Source: UBA2210 sp036825195 (GTDB lineage Bacteria; Desulfobacterota; Syntrophia; Syntrophales; UBA2210). From it: a stretch of 64,000 nucleotides of DNA. Both the position numbers and the translations under genes were made by a program. Numbering within the stretch: position 1 is the first letter of the stretch; each line of letters opens with the position of its first letter. The DNA lies in contig DAISYQ010000011.1 of assembly GCA_036825195.1 (NCBI GenBank), positions 8,898-72,897 on the forward strand. The letters are read 5' to 3'. The notes beneath the pieces were generated by a model. The model was not told where the DNA came from. It was given only the letters and a program-made list of their open reading frames with translations, and did no database searches. Below are positions 34,583 through 42,869 of the stretch, piece after piece.

Positions 34583-34964
34583 GATATCCGATAGTGGTTC
34601 ATAAAGACAAAGAGGAACAGCTTCTGCGGTGGTAACACTGGCGGTATATTCTCCTTCGTTTTCGTCATCGACGCGGGCACGAATGTTCCCTTCACCTAAC
34701 CACTTCCATTATGAGAAGAAGATATGACATAATGATGGTTAAGAATACCATTTTCATTGGCTGACCTCCATTATTCAATAATTGTAGTATGTTCTACCAC
34801 ATTTACGGGCTGATATCAGTGAAGTTGGTCACCATCCGTGTGTGAATTTCCACTTGCGGAGGGCTGTTGCCTGAAGTGTGAACGTCGGGATTGCGCTTGC
34901 AAATCGATTGAGAAGTCTTTACAGATAATAACGTGGCAGATTACTTCTTTTCAGGAAATGAAAG
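34583..34964. other. Gene-free stretch with a small hydrophobic frame
   Basis: Beyond the peptide frame at 34692-34757 (minus strand) the stretch shows an imperfect dyad around 34710-34735 (CCATTATG with CATAATGATGG). A Cys-rich plus-strand frame from 34838 runs into the next gene and seems unreal. No terminator for the isochorismatase-like gene was seen. Confidence 0.4.
34692..34757 (-). CDS. Possible 21-residue hydrophobic membrane peptide
   Basis: A short frame, MKMVFLTIIMSYLLLIMEVV plus Arg, with a good Shine-Dalgarno (GGAGGT, 34769-34764 on the minus strand) 7 nt before ATG. Hydrophobic peptides of this size occur as type I toxins and as small membrane regulators. Too short for statistics, so it may be chance. 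No antisense RNA partner is evident. Confidence 0.3.
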   Translation of the reverse strand: MKMVFLTIIMSYLLLIMEVVR

Positions 34965-35933
34965 ATGAAGATCGAAATCATCGGCACCGAGTCGCTCGGG
35001 GTGCGCGGGCTGTGCACCGTGGTGACGACCGCTGACCGCCGCATCGTGATCGATCCCGGCGTGGCACTCGGGTATCGGCGCCGGGGCAGACAGCCCCATC
35101 CGCTGCAGGTTTACGTGGGGGTGCAGGTGCGCCGCGCCATTATCGCGTCCCTTGAAACAGCCACCGATATCGTGATCAGCCACTATCACGGCGACCATAT
35201 TCCCCTTGCTGATGCCAATCCGTACCAGCTCGACGCCCGTTCGGTTGTCGAGGCCTGCCGGAATACCCGGTTCTGGTGCAAATCTTCCGATGCCCCTTTC
35301 AACCGGATATCCATGCGCTATACCGAACTGTCACGCCTCCTTGGGCGCTCCCTTCCCGTTGTCGACGGCACAGATACGGAGGCGATGAACTTTTCGAAGC
35401 TGCAGCCCCACAGCGTTACGGACAGTGGTCTGGGTACCGTCATGATGACCCGGATCGTTGACGGGGGCGAGGTCTTCGTCCATGCCTCCGACATTCAACT
35501 CCTCGGCGACGATTCCGTATCGCAGATACTCGAATGGGGACCGTCCACGGTGCTCGTTTCCGGGCCACCTTTGTACCTGTCGCGAATAACCGTCGATCAG
35601 GTTCGCGCGGCACGGCGAAACGCCCTGCGACTCGCACAAAACGTGGACACTCTCATCATCGACCACCATCTCCTGCGATCCGAGGAGGGGTGCCGCTGGC
35701 TCGACGATCTGATAGAGACATCGGGGCGCCGGATCGTGTGTGCCGCCGATTACATGGGTCGTCAGCGGCTCTTTCTCGAAGCATGGCGGGACCGTCTCTA
35801 TGACGAGATGCCGGTACCGGACGGCTGGCACGATGCTTACGCGAACGGTGAGATCGATATCGACGAGTATCGGCCGGATGGGGATCTCATTCACCTGGGT
35901 CGGAAAGAATATTGTGGGAATGAAGCGTGTTGA
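34965..35933 (+). CDS. UPF0282-like metallo-beta-lactamase-fold hydrolase
   Basis: A 322-residue metallo-hydrolase. It starts MKIEIIGTESLGVRGLCTVV, then VIDPGVALGYRR, and the metal motif DIVISHYHGDHIPL (H-x-H-x-D-H). Further ligand candidates are VHASDIQLL (Asp) and TLIIDHHLLR (His). The arrangement resembles the UPF0282 family, mostly archaeal, of unknown substrate, so transfer between domains is conceivable. Shine-Dalgarno GGAAA is modest. A hairpin follows the stop. Confidence 0.8.
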   Translation: MKIEIIGTESLGVRGLCTVVTTADRRIVIDPGVALGYRRRGRQPHPLQVYVGVQVRRAIIASLETATDIVISHYHGDHIPLADANPYQLDARSVVEACRNTRFWCKSSDAPFNRISMRYTELSRLLGRSLPVVDGTDTEAMNFSKLQPHSVTDSGLGTVMMTRIVDGGEVFVHASDIQLLGDDSVSQILEWGPSTVLVSGPPLYLSRITVDQVRAARRNALRLAQNVDTLIIDHHLLRSEEGCRWLDDLIETSGRRIVCAADYMGRQRLFLEAWRDRLYDEMPVPDGWHDAYANGEIDIDEYRPDGDLIHLGRKEYCGNEAC

Positions 35934-35939
35934 TAATCG

Positions 35940-35971
35940 GAGAATCCCCGCAAGGAATCGCGGGGACTCTC
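35940..35971. terminator. Hairpin between convergent genes
   Basis: CCCCGC/GCGGGG (35946-35951 with 35960-35965), extended outward by further pairs with one mismatch. It lies between the stop codons of the convergent UPF0282-like and FadL-like genes. No long T-run on either strand, so a bidirectional stabilising hairpin is as likely as a terminator. Confidence 0.5.
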
Positions 35972-36002
35972 AATCATTGCTCACTGTTCTGAAAACTTTT
36001 TA

Positions 36003-37304
36003 GAACGATACGGTTACGCTGGCGCTGACCAGATGGGAAGAACTGCTGTAGGTCCCGTTGGCTAGATTATACTGTCCCGCCGATGACAGGCCGACGTCGT
36101 TATCCTTGTCGCGGTCGAGATTGGCCTGGTATCCGTAGCCGAGTGCCAGGCTGACCCGATCCCAATCGTAGCTGCCGCCGAGACAGAAGAGGTGGCAGTC
36201 GGAGTCGGGTGTCGACGGTTCAAAGGTATCGTCGGGCACGGCATTTTCCTGATACAGGTATCCGGCGGAGAGAGAGATTTGATCGTTCAGACGGTATTTG
36301 GCGCCCAGATTATAGGTCCAGGTATCGTGCCAATTTTTTTCAACGATGAGAGCGGTCTGGTTCAATACCGCATCATCCATTTCGATGTCCAGGCTGTCAT
36401 AACAGGACCAGCCTTCCCATCGTACCCCCGCCTCGACGGTCAACTTATCCGAAAAGGCGTAGGCCACTCCCGCGGTAAACTGAGCGGGCAGGGTCATGTC
36501 CAGTGTGCCGTCGGTATTGGGCAGCAAACCGGTGGCTGTCAGTGTATCAGGAATGTCGCTGAACTTTACTTCTCCGTCGATATCGACCTTTATTTCGCTT
36601 CGATAGGACGCACCGAAGGAAAGCTTGTCCGTAAGGGCTACCGCGAGACCGAGGTTATATCCGATCCCGTCGCCGTTTCCTGAAAATTTCTGGTTGCCAT
36701 CCGAAAATTCATAATAATTGGGGAATCCGACCAGGTAACCGATCCCCGCCGAGTTGACTCGCTGTTCCAGGGTCGTGTCCAGCCACAGAAAATCGATCCC
36801 CGCGGCAAGAGATATCTTGGAGTTCAGGCGATAAGAAACGACGGGATTGAAGGTATAGGTCTGGAGGTTTGATTCCGTGGCAAGATAGCGGCCCTCCCAG
36901 TTCTTGTCCCATTCGGTTCCCAGACCGAAGGGGGCGAAGATCCCCAGCCCCGCGCTGATCTTGTCGGTAAAGGCATGGGTCATATACAGCGTGGAGGGAA
37001 AGTAGATCTTGTCCTCGTTATCGTAGGTATCCCCGGTCAGATCGCTTGTAAACTCGCGGGAAGGTATGACCAGAGTGGTCCCGACCTCCACCTGGGTTCC
37101 GGAGAGCTGATTGATCAGGGCCGGGTTGAAAAACACCGCCGAAGGACTGTCCAGGTGGGCCGTAACAGCGTTGGCCTCTCCCAGGGCCTTGGCACCCTGG
37201 GTGAAAATCCCAAAACCGGCACAATAACCATGAGATGGTAGTGATAGAATAACAAAAAGCGTTACAACCAAAGCAGCCGCAAGTCCTTGACATCTCGATT
37301 TCAT
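36003..37304 (-). CDS. Outer-membrane hydrophobic-compound porin, FadL/OmpP1 (TodX) family
   Basis: Long-chain fatty acid or aromatic-hydrocarbon transporter of the outer membrane, 433 residues. Signal peptide ends at HGYCA, then GFGIFTQGAKALGEANA and DSPSAVFFNPAL, the N-terminal hatch signature (NPA motif) of the family. The rest is a beta-barrel with alternating strands and a C-terminal Phe (VTVSF). AAGGAG on the minus strand precedes ATG 37304. Its presence shows a Gram-negative outer membrane and probable use of hydrophobic substrates. Confidence 0.9.
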
Positions 37305-38054
37305 TACTTACTCCTTTTTATGTATATTGGATCGTGGAAATATTCTGAAGAGTAGTTCCTCGATGGCAAGAGAGCCTAAACCACACAAATCCGGAATTGT
37401 CAAGTATCGTTAGGCTTTTGTCGAAAGTTCGTATTGGGTTGTGTTCCTTCGCGGGTGATCGCCTTCGCCGAGAAGGTGTGTTGCATTATGGGACACCTTC
37501 TGATAAGATTCAAAATGCTTAAGATAGATCAGGTATAAGGAATTGTTAGTACGATGAAACTACTGCTGATATTGCTGGCCATTGTTGCAATAAGGCTGAT
37601 TTTCCAGCTCTACGCCAAACCCCAGAAGGGCATGACGGGAATCCCTGTATGAATGAAGGGGTCCTGCCAGGTGGCAGGTAGAACGAATAGTGCAGATAAA
37701 CCCGATGACAAAGATGTTCCGTAAGCGATAGATATCATCCCTTCCCGGGTACGCGCCGCCTGACTGGGAAATGACCGATACGCGATCCGGGAAAGTCAAT
37801 GAATCATCTATAAAATTCCCCAAAAACACGGCAGACCATATAATCCCTGGCGAAAAAACGACGATTTCTCTTGGGAACAAGACGGCCTCCCTGTTCCACT
37901 ACCCGCCCGATGCGCAGAATGATGTTGTAAGATCGGAGAATCCGTATTACAAGGATCGGCATGATCTGTAATATGTGATGCGGATATCGTTCGGTCCGGT
38001 AATCATCCGGTTGGGCTCGTATCTCCGTCTCCACAGTAAGGAAGGAGGATCATA
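37305..38054. other. Gene-poor stretch of 750 bases
   Basis: Contains one plausible tiny frame (37554-37652). The remainder shows neither a recognised gene nor repeats. The part 37330-37400 would hold the FadL promoter on the minus strand, but I see no clear box pair. The stretch from 37650 to 38040 is moderately GC-rich and has stop codons in all frames at short intervals. Confidence 0.4.
37554..37652 (+). CDS. Possible 32-residue single-helix membrane peptide
   Basis: Begins MKLLLILLAIVAIRLIFQLY and ends in a short positively charged/soluble tail (AKPQKGMTGIPV). Shine-Dalgarno AAGGA lies somewhat far upstream (about 13 nt). One transmembrane helix is plausible. Not supported by any homology I can name. 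Confidence 0.3.
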   Translation: MKLLLILLAIVAIRLIFQLYAKPQKGMTGIPV

Positions 38055-39440
38055 ATGGAATCGTGGAAGCTGCGGCGCATCGGAGAGGCTCTGTATCCCG
38101 AGAGCGTGGCGGTGGTCGGCATCTCGGAAGCGGCCAACAATCTCGGCAGACAGGTGATCGATATCCTCATCAAGCAGGGGTTTCCCGGAAAGATTTTTCC
38201 CGTTCATCCGCGAATCAGTGAATCACACGGCCTGAAGGTTTATCCCCGCCTGGAAGACATCGGTGAGCGGGTCGATCTGGTTGTCTCCGCCATCAATGCG
38301 AAGTTCACCGCCGAATCGATTATCGAAAGCTGTGCCCGGATCGGGGTGAAGGGCATAGTATGCCTCGCCGGAGGATTCAAGGAGGTCGGCGATGAAGGGC
38401 TGAACTACGAACAACGCCTGAGAGACGTGGCGAACGCCAATGAAATAATAATCTTCGGGCCGAACATTCTCGGGGTGGCCAACAACGATTCGAGGCTCTA
38501 TGCCACGTTCTGGTCCTTCAAACACGGGAACCCCACGGGGCCCGTATCGCTCGTCAGTCAGAGCGGGGGTACGGCCTGCGCGATGTTCAGTACGATGATC
38601 GACCGAAATATCGGTGTCAACAAGTGGGTGTGTCTGGGAAACCGGACGAATTGCGAGTTCAGCGATATGTTCTACTATCTTGCGCAGGACGAGGGCACAC
38701 GGGTCATCGCGGCATTCGTGGAGGGGATCGACGACGCCCGTGGTTTTATGGAGGCGGCACGCGTTGTGTCACGGAAAAAGCCGATCGTTATCTTGAAAGG
38801 GGCCCGGTCCCGGTCGATGAATACCGTCGCGAAGGGCCACACGGGCACAATGGGGGGTGAGTACAAGATTTTCTCCGATGCCTGTCGCCAGAATCGCATC
38901 CTCGAAGTGACGAATACCCAGGATATGGCGAATGTCTGCAAGGCGCTGGCACTGGCTCCGCCCCCGCGGGGAAGAAGGGTGGCGGTCGTCACCCACACGG
39001 CAGGCCCGAGTATTCTCGCGCTCGATACGCTGATCGATAACCGGTGTCCTCCCGCTCAGGTGTCGCAGGCGACCCTCGCCAGGGTCAGGAAGATCATCGG
39101 TGAACATATGCCGATACAGCTTGCTCCGAATCCGATCGACCTGACGGGGTCGGGACTGTTTGTCGATATCTACCCGAAATGTGTCGAGGCGGTGCTGGAA
39201 GACGACGGGGTTGACATGGTGATGCCCCTTTACGCACGGCATCCGAACTTTGAAACCTCGGCAAAGGCGCTGGCGGAACTGCGGCAGCGGTCGTCAAAAC
39301 CGATTATCGTTTCCGTCATCAATGCGAGAGAAGAGATGTCGGAAGACGAGAAGATCATGCAGGACGCGGGCATCCCCGTCTATCAGACGCCGGAAGAAGC
39401 CGCCCTCGCAGCGAGCTATCTGGCACAATATTACGCATAA
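38055..39440 (+). CDS. Acyl-CoA synthetase (NDP-forming), alpha-subunit-like protein
   Basis: 461 residues. ADP-forming acyl-CoA synthetases make ATP from acyl-CoA. The N-terminus is a CoA-binding Rossmann domain (ESVAVVGISEAANNLG), then the succinyl-CoA-ligase-like flavodoxin domain with VSLVSQSGGTACAMF. The phosphohistidine loop is present as KGHTGTMGGEY. The ATP-grasp (beta) domain is absent from this protein and from its neighbours, so it needs a partner encoded elsewhere. GGAGGAT lies 8 nt before the ATG. Useful for energy conservation in acyl-CoA-degrading anaerobes. Confidence 0.87.
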   Translation: MESWKLRRIGEALYPESVAVVGISEAANNLGRQVIDILIKQGFPGKIFPVHPRISESHGLKVYPRLEDIGERVDLVVSAINAKFTAESIIESCARIGVKGIVCLAGGFKEVGDEGLNYEQRLRDVANANEIIIFGPNILGVANNDSRLYATFWSFKHGNPTGPVSLVSQSGGTACAMFSTMIDRNIGVNKWVCLGNRTNCEFSDMFYYLAQDEGTRVIAAFVEGIDDARGFMEAARVVSRKKPIVILKGARSRSMNTVAKGHTGTMGGEYKIFSDACRQNRILEVTNTQDMANVCKALALAPPPRGRRVAVVTHTAGPSILALDTLIDNRCPPAQVSQATLARVRKIIGEHMPIQLAPNPIDLTGSGLFVDIYPKCVEAVLEDDGVDMVMPLYARHPNFETSAKALAELRQRSSKPIIVSVINAREEMSEDEKIMQDAGIPVYQTPEEAALAASYLAQYYA

Positions 39441-39473
39441 CGGCGGTGATAAGCAGTGGGAAAGGACTCTTTC

Positions 39474-39725
39474 ATGAATTCCGGAAACAATACATCGGGG
39501 ACGCCCGTCGAACCGAACAGCCAGCTCCTGTTGAAGCTGGCTCAGGCAAAGATGCCCTACGGCAAATATGCCGGCCGCTATCTTGTGGATCTTCCCGAAT
39601 CGTATGTCGTCTGGTTTGCCCAAAAGGGCTTTCCCCAGGATGATCTGGGTGATATGCTTCGCACGGTGTATGAGATTAAAGTGAACGGGCTTGAATATCT
39701 CTTTAAGCCGCTGAAAGGGGAATAA
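39474..39725 (+). CDS. DUF3820 family protein
   Basis: A small soluble protein of 83 residues with the DUF3820 signature: AKMPYGKYAGRYLVDLPESYVVWFAQKGFP and then LGDMLRTVYEIKVNGL. ATG 39474 with AAAGGA 8 nt upstream is preferred over GTG 39456. Function unknown. Located 33 nt after the synthetase and 10 nt before an S4-domain gene, so the three may be one operon. Confidence 0.82.
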   Translation: MNSGNNTSGTPVEPNSQLLLKLAQAKMPYGKYAGRYLVDLPESYVVWFAQKGFPQDDLGDMLRTVYEIKVNGLEYLFKPLKGE

Positions 39726-39735
39726 AAGAAATCGA

Positions 39736-39948
39736 ATGAAAACATTCAGGTTTTCTGGTGAATATATCGAGCTGAACAAGCTGTTGAAGGTATCGGGACT
39801 ATGCGGAACGGGCGGTACGGCAAACATGGAAATCGAAAAAGGACTTGTCAGTGTTGACGGAACCGTCGAACAAAGAAAACGGTGCAAGATCAGAAACGGT
39901 CAAACAGTCACTTATGGCGGTCAAACGATCACGGTGGCGGGAAAATAG
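39736..39948 (+). CDS. S4-domain RNA-binding protein (YbcJ-like)
   Basis: A 70-residue protein that is essentially one S4 RNA-binding module: IELNKLLKVSGLCGTGGTANMEIEKGLVSVDGTVEQRKRCKIRNGQTV. Family members (YbcJ, RlbA) are thought to bind structured RNA. No clear Shine-Dalgarno; ATG 39736 comes 10 nt after the DUF3820 stop. A REP unit begins within the last codons of this gene. Confidence 0.85.
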   Translation: MKTFRFSGEYIELNKLLKVSGLCGTGGTANMEIEKGLVSVDGTVEQRKRCKIRNGQTVTYGGQTITVAGK

Positions 39949-40053
39949 GGACAGCGCCCTTTAAATCTATAAATAGTATAAATAGGGACAGCGCCCTTTT
40001 TTATTGACAGACTGATAAATAGGGACAGCGCCCTTTTTTATTGACAGACTGAC
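39942..40053 (+). repeat. REP array upstream of the RAYT gene (three direct units)
   Basis: Units at about 39944, 39981 and 40018 each contain AGGGACAGCGCCCTTT. The second and third belong to a 37-bp tandem repeat with TTATTGACAGACTGA. The first unit overlaps the S4 gene stop. The palindrome AGGGACAGCGCCCT can form a short hairpin. Confidence 0.9.
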
Positions 40054-40076
40054 TGTTATAGCTGTAGTGTTATTTC

Positions 40077-40739
40077 ATGCCACGAGTCGCACGAATCATT
40101 GCCAAAAATTATCCATATCATGTAACCCAGCGAGGGAACTACCGGCAGACTGTTTTTGAAACGGCCGGGGATTACCGGCAATACCTTGCATGGCTCAAGG
40201 AATATTCGGAGAAGTATTCACTGGACATTTGGTCGTACTGTTTGATGAACAACCATGTTCATTTCGTTTGTGTCCCCCGCAATGACGACTCACTTGCCCG
40301 AACTCTCAACACCCTTCATATGCGGTACTCGCAGTATTACAATCGAAGAAAGGGAATCACCGGGCATCTCTGGCAAGGTCGGTATTATTCGAGTATTCTT
40401 GATGAAGTGCACCTCTACGCCGCGATTCGCTATGTGGAGAATAATCCCGTTCGTGCAGGGATAGTGCAGGAACCGGAAGGCTATATGTGGTCGAGTGCAC
40501 GAGGCCATTGTGGCATAGTTTCAGATAGTATTCTGTCAGATACCTGTCATCTGTGTGACGAGATTACTGATTGGTCTCGGTATTTAAGGGACGATGAATC
40601 AGTGGAAATCATAGACCGGCTGAGGGTGAATGTCATGTCGGGCAGGCCTTGCGGGGATGAGGATTTCAGAAAGAGCGTTGAGACGATCATTGGAAAGTCG
40701 CTCAATGTTCGACCCCGGGGAAGACCCCGGAAAGAATAA
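40077..40739 (+). CDS. REP-associated tyrosine transposase (RAYT)
   Basis: Y1 HUH-type transposase that nicks and moves REP DNA, 220 residues. It shows the HUH motif MNNHVHFV, the catalytic Tyr region SQYYNRRKG, the family phrases YPYHVTQRGNYRQ and VENNPVRAGIV, and an AT-hook-like basic end (RPRGRPRKE). Three direct REP units lie upstream and one inverted unit just downstream (40738), giving the usual REPtron layout. It may be domesticated. The gene appears intact. Confidence 0.93.
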   Translation: MPRVARIIAKNYPYHVTQRGNYRQTVFETAGDYRQYLAWLKEYSEKYSLDIWSYCLMNNHVHFVCVPRNDDSLARTLNTLHMRYSQYYNRRKGITGHLWQGRYYSSILDEVHLYAAIRYVENNPVRAGIVQEPEGYMWSSARGHCGIVSDSILSDTCHLCDEITDWSRYLRDDESVEIIDRLRVNVMSGRPCGDEDFRKSVETIIGKSLNVRPRGRPRKE

Positions 40740-40760
40740 AAGGGCGCTGTCCCTATTTTA
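40737..40760 (-). repeat. REP unit downstream of RAYT (inverted)
   Basis: AAAGGGCGCTGTCCCTATTT is the exact inverse of the upstream units and overlaps the last base of the RAYT stop codon region. Confidence 0.9.
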
Positions 40761-40763
40761 GGT

Positions 40764-42542
40764 ATGTTTCTTCCTACTACACGTAAAGAAATAAACGAGC
40801 TTGGATGGGACGGGCTCGATATCATCCTGGTAACCGGCGATGGGTACATCGACTCACCCTTCGTCGGCGTGGCCGTCATCGGGAAGATCCTCCTTGATGC
40901 CGGGTACCGGGTAGGGATCATCGCGCAGCCAGACCGGGCCTCGGGCGACGATATCGGCCGGCTGGGAGAACCGGGCCTGTTCTGGGGCGTGACCGGCGGC
41001 TGCATCGATTCGATGGTGGCCAACTATACCGCCTCGGGCCGAAAGCGGAAACAGGACGACTATACGCCGGGGGGTGTAAATAATCGCCGCCCCGACCGGG
41101 CAAGCATCGTCTATAGCAATCTCATCAGGACCCACTTCAAGAAAACCAGCCCCATCGTCCTCGGCGGGATCGAGGCCAGTCTGCGGCGGATCGCCCATTA
41201 CGATTTCTGGACCGATTCAATCCGGCGATCCATCCTTTTTGACGCCAAGGCCGATTACCTGCTCTACGGCATGGCGGACCGTTCCGTCGTCGAACTGGCG
41301 GCCTGCCTCAGGGCGGGCGGCGACCCCCGTAAAATCCGGGGAATCTGTTACGCCTCTTCCACCATGCCAGATGGTTGTCTGGAACTGCCGTCTTTCGAGG
41401 ATGCCGCGCGGGATAACGATGCCTTCACAGAGATGTTCCGCCTCTTTTACCGCAACAACGATCCCGTGACCGCCCTGCCGCTGGCTCAGAGGCAGGACGG
41501 CCGGTATCTCATTCAGAACCCTCCCGCGCATGTTCTCACCGGTGAGGAACTCGATGCCGTCCACGATCTGGACTACGAGCGAGAGCTTCACCCCTATTAT
41601 CGAAAGCAGGGGGAGGTGAAGGCACTGGATACCATCGGCTTTGCCATCGCGACCCATCGGGGATGTTACGGGGAATGTAATTTCTGCGCCATAACCGTCC
41701 ATCAGGGACGGACGGTGACATCGCGTAGCCGTGGGTCGATCCTGAATGAGGCCCGCGCCTTCACGCGACACCACCGTTTCAAGGGGATCATACAGGATGT
41801 GGGCGGACCGACGGCCAATATGTACGGCATCGACTGTAACCGGAAAGAAAAGCAGGGCTGCTGCCCCGACAGACGATGCCTCTTCCCGAAGACATGTCCC
41901 AACCTTGCGATCGATCACGGACAGCAGATATCCCTGCTCAAGGCGCTCCTGGCGGTGGACGGGGTCAGGAAGGTCTTCATCGCCTCGGGGATACGGCATG
42001 ATCTGATCCTGGCCGACAGAAAACACGGGACGGACTATCTGAAACAGGTTATCCGCCATCACGTTTCGGGACAGATGAAGATCGCTCCGGAACATTCGGA
42101 AGCGGGTGTCCTGCGGAAGATGGGCAAATCGGGCCGGGACACACTGCTCAAGTTCAGGGAGCTCTTTTTCGATCTGACGAAACGGGAAAAGAGGAAGCTG
42201 TTTCTGACGTATTATCTCATTGCTGCCCATCCCGGATGCACCGGCGACGATATGGCGCACCTCCGTTCCTTTGTCCTCGGTGATCTCAAGTTTCTGCCTG
42301 AACAGGTCCAGATCTTCACGCCCACACCGTCGACCTGGTCAACCCTCATGTACCGGACGGAGCGCGACCCCTTTACGGGAAAGGCCTGTTTCGTGGAAAA
42401 GACATCCCGCGGCAGAGAACGGCAGAAGGAGATCCTGGCGGACCGCAGGATCGGGAAAGGACAATCCGAGCGATCAAAAACACAGGACCGGGACGCCCAT
42501 GGTCGCGCAAAACACAATCCGAAGAAAAGGAATCGCCTATGA
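40764..42542 (+). CDS. ygiQ: YgiQ-family radical SAM protein (UPF0313)
   Basis: A 592-residue protein of unknown reaction. The N-terminal part reads ILVTGDGYIDSPFVGVAVIGKIL (a UPF0313 signature). The radical SAM 4Fe-4S motif is RGCYGECNFCAI (CxxxCxxC). Additional cysteines occur at GCCPDRRCLFPKTC. The C-terminus is very basic (KRNRL) and poorly conserved. ATG 40764 lies directly behind the REP unit with no clear Shine-Dalgarno. It overlaps the next gene by 4 nt. Confidence 0.88.
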   Translation: MFLPTTRKEINELGWDGLDIILVTGDGYIDSPFVGVAVIGKILLDAGYRVGIIAQPDRASGDDIGRLGEPGLFWGVTGGCIDSMVANYTASGRKRKQDDYTPGGVNNRRPDRASIVYSNLIRTHFKKTSPIVLGGIEASLRRIAHYDFWTDSIRRSILFDAKADYLLYGMADRSVVELAACLRAGGDPRKIRGICYASSTMPDGCLELPSFEDAARDNDAFTEMFRLFYRNNDPVTALPLAQRQDGRYLIQNPPAHVLTGEELDAVHDLDYERELHPYYRKQGEVKALDTIGFAIATHRGCYGECNFCAITVHQGRTVTSRSRGSILNEARAFTRHHRFKGIIQDVGGPTANMYGIDCNRKEKQGCCPDRRCLFPKTCPNLAIDHGQQISLLKALLAVDGVRKVFIASGIRHDLILADRKHGTDYLKQVIRHHVSGQMKIAPEHSEAGVLRKMGKSGRDTLLKFRELFFDLTKREKRKLFLTYYLIAAHPGCTGDDMAHLRSFVLGDLKFLPEQVQIFTPTPSTWSTLMYRTERDPFTGKACFVEKTSRGRERQKEILADRRIGKGQSERSKTQDRDAHGRAKHNPKKRNRL

Positions 42543-42772
42543 CGACCTGCAGGCATCTCGCCCTTGTCCGGCTGCCGGAAAAGAAGAATATGCTCCGGTG
42601 CCGGCACTGCCACCTGACCATCGATCCCGACGAACTGGGCGGTGGATACTGCCCCGAATGTTTTGAGGTACGGGGCAGGAAATACTATGATTTCGATGAG
42701 ATCGAAGCACCGGACAAAGGGAAAATCCGGTACCGGTGCGAGGAGTGCGGTGTCATTATTGAAACCGACTGA
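42539..42772 (+). CDS. Small zinc-ribbon protein
   Basis: 77 residues with three CxxC knuckles: CRHC (about 21-24), CPEC (38-41) and CEEC (67-70), plus an extra Cys at position 4. It starts inside the YgiQ stop codon (ATGA overlap), so it is made with YgiQ. It probably binds Zn2+ or Fe. Function unknown. The pairing with YgiQ is worth noting. Confidence 0.75.
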   Translation: MTTCRHLALVRLPEKKNMLRCRHCHLTIDPDELGGGYCPECFEVRGRKYYDFDEIEAPDKGKIRYRCEECGVIIETD

Positions 42773-42789
42773 GGAACCATCTACCGTCG

Positions 42790-42818
42790 TTGACAATCGT
42801 CGAGACAACCTGATAAAG
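42790..42818 (+). promoter_or_regulatory. Candidate promoter of ettA
   Basis: TTGACA (42790-42795) and a weak -10 ATAAAG (42813-42818) with a 17-nt spacer, between the zinc-ribbon gene and ettA. Confidence 0.35.
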
Positions 42819-42869
42819 AGACGATCTCATAACGCCATACCGGAATACTGAGGAGGTTACAAGGGGGGC

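Noticed and set aside
34838..34964. Cys-rich plus-strand frame with a GTG start before the UPF0282-like gene
   Set aside because: No Shine-Dalgarno, it runs into the next gene in another frame, and its later part is a shadow of that gene.
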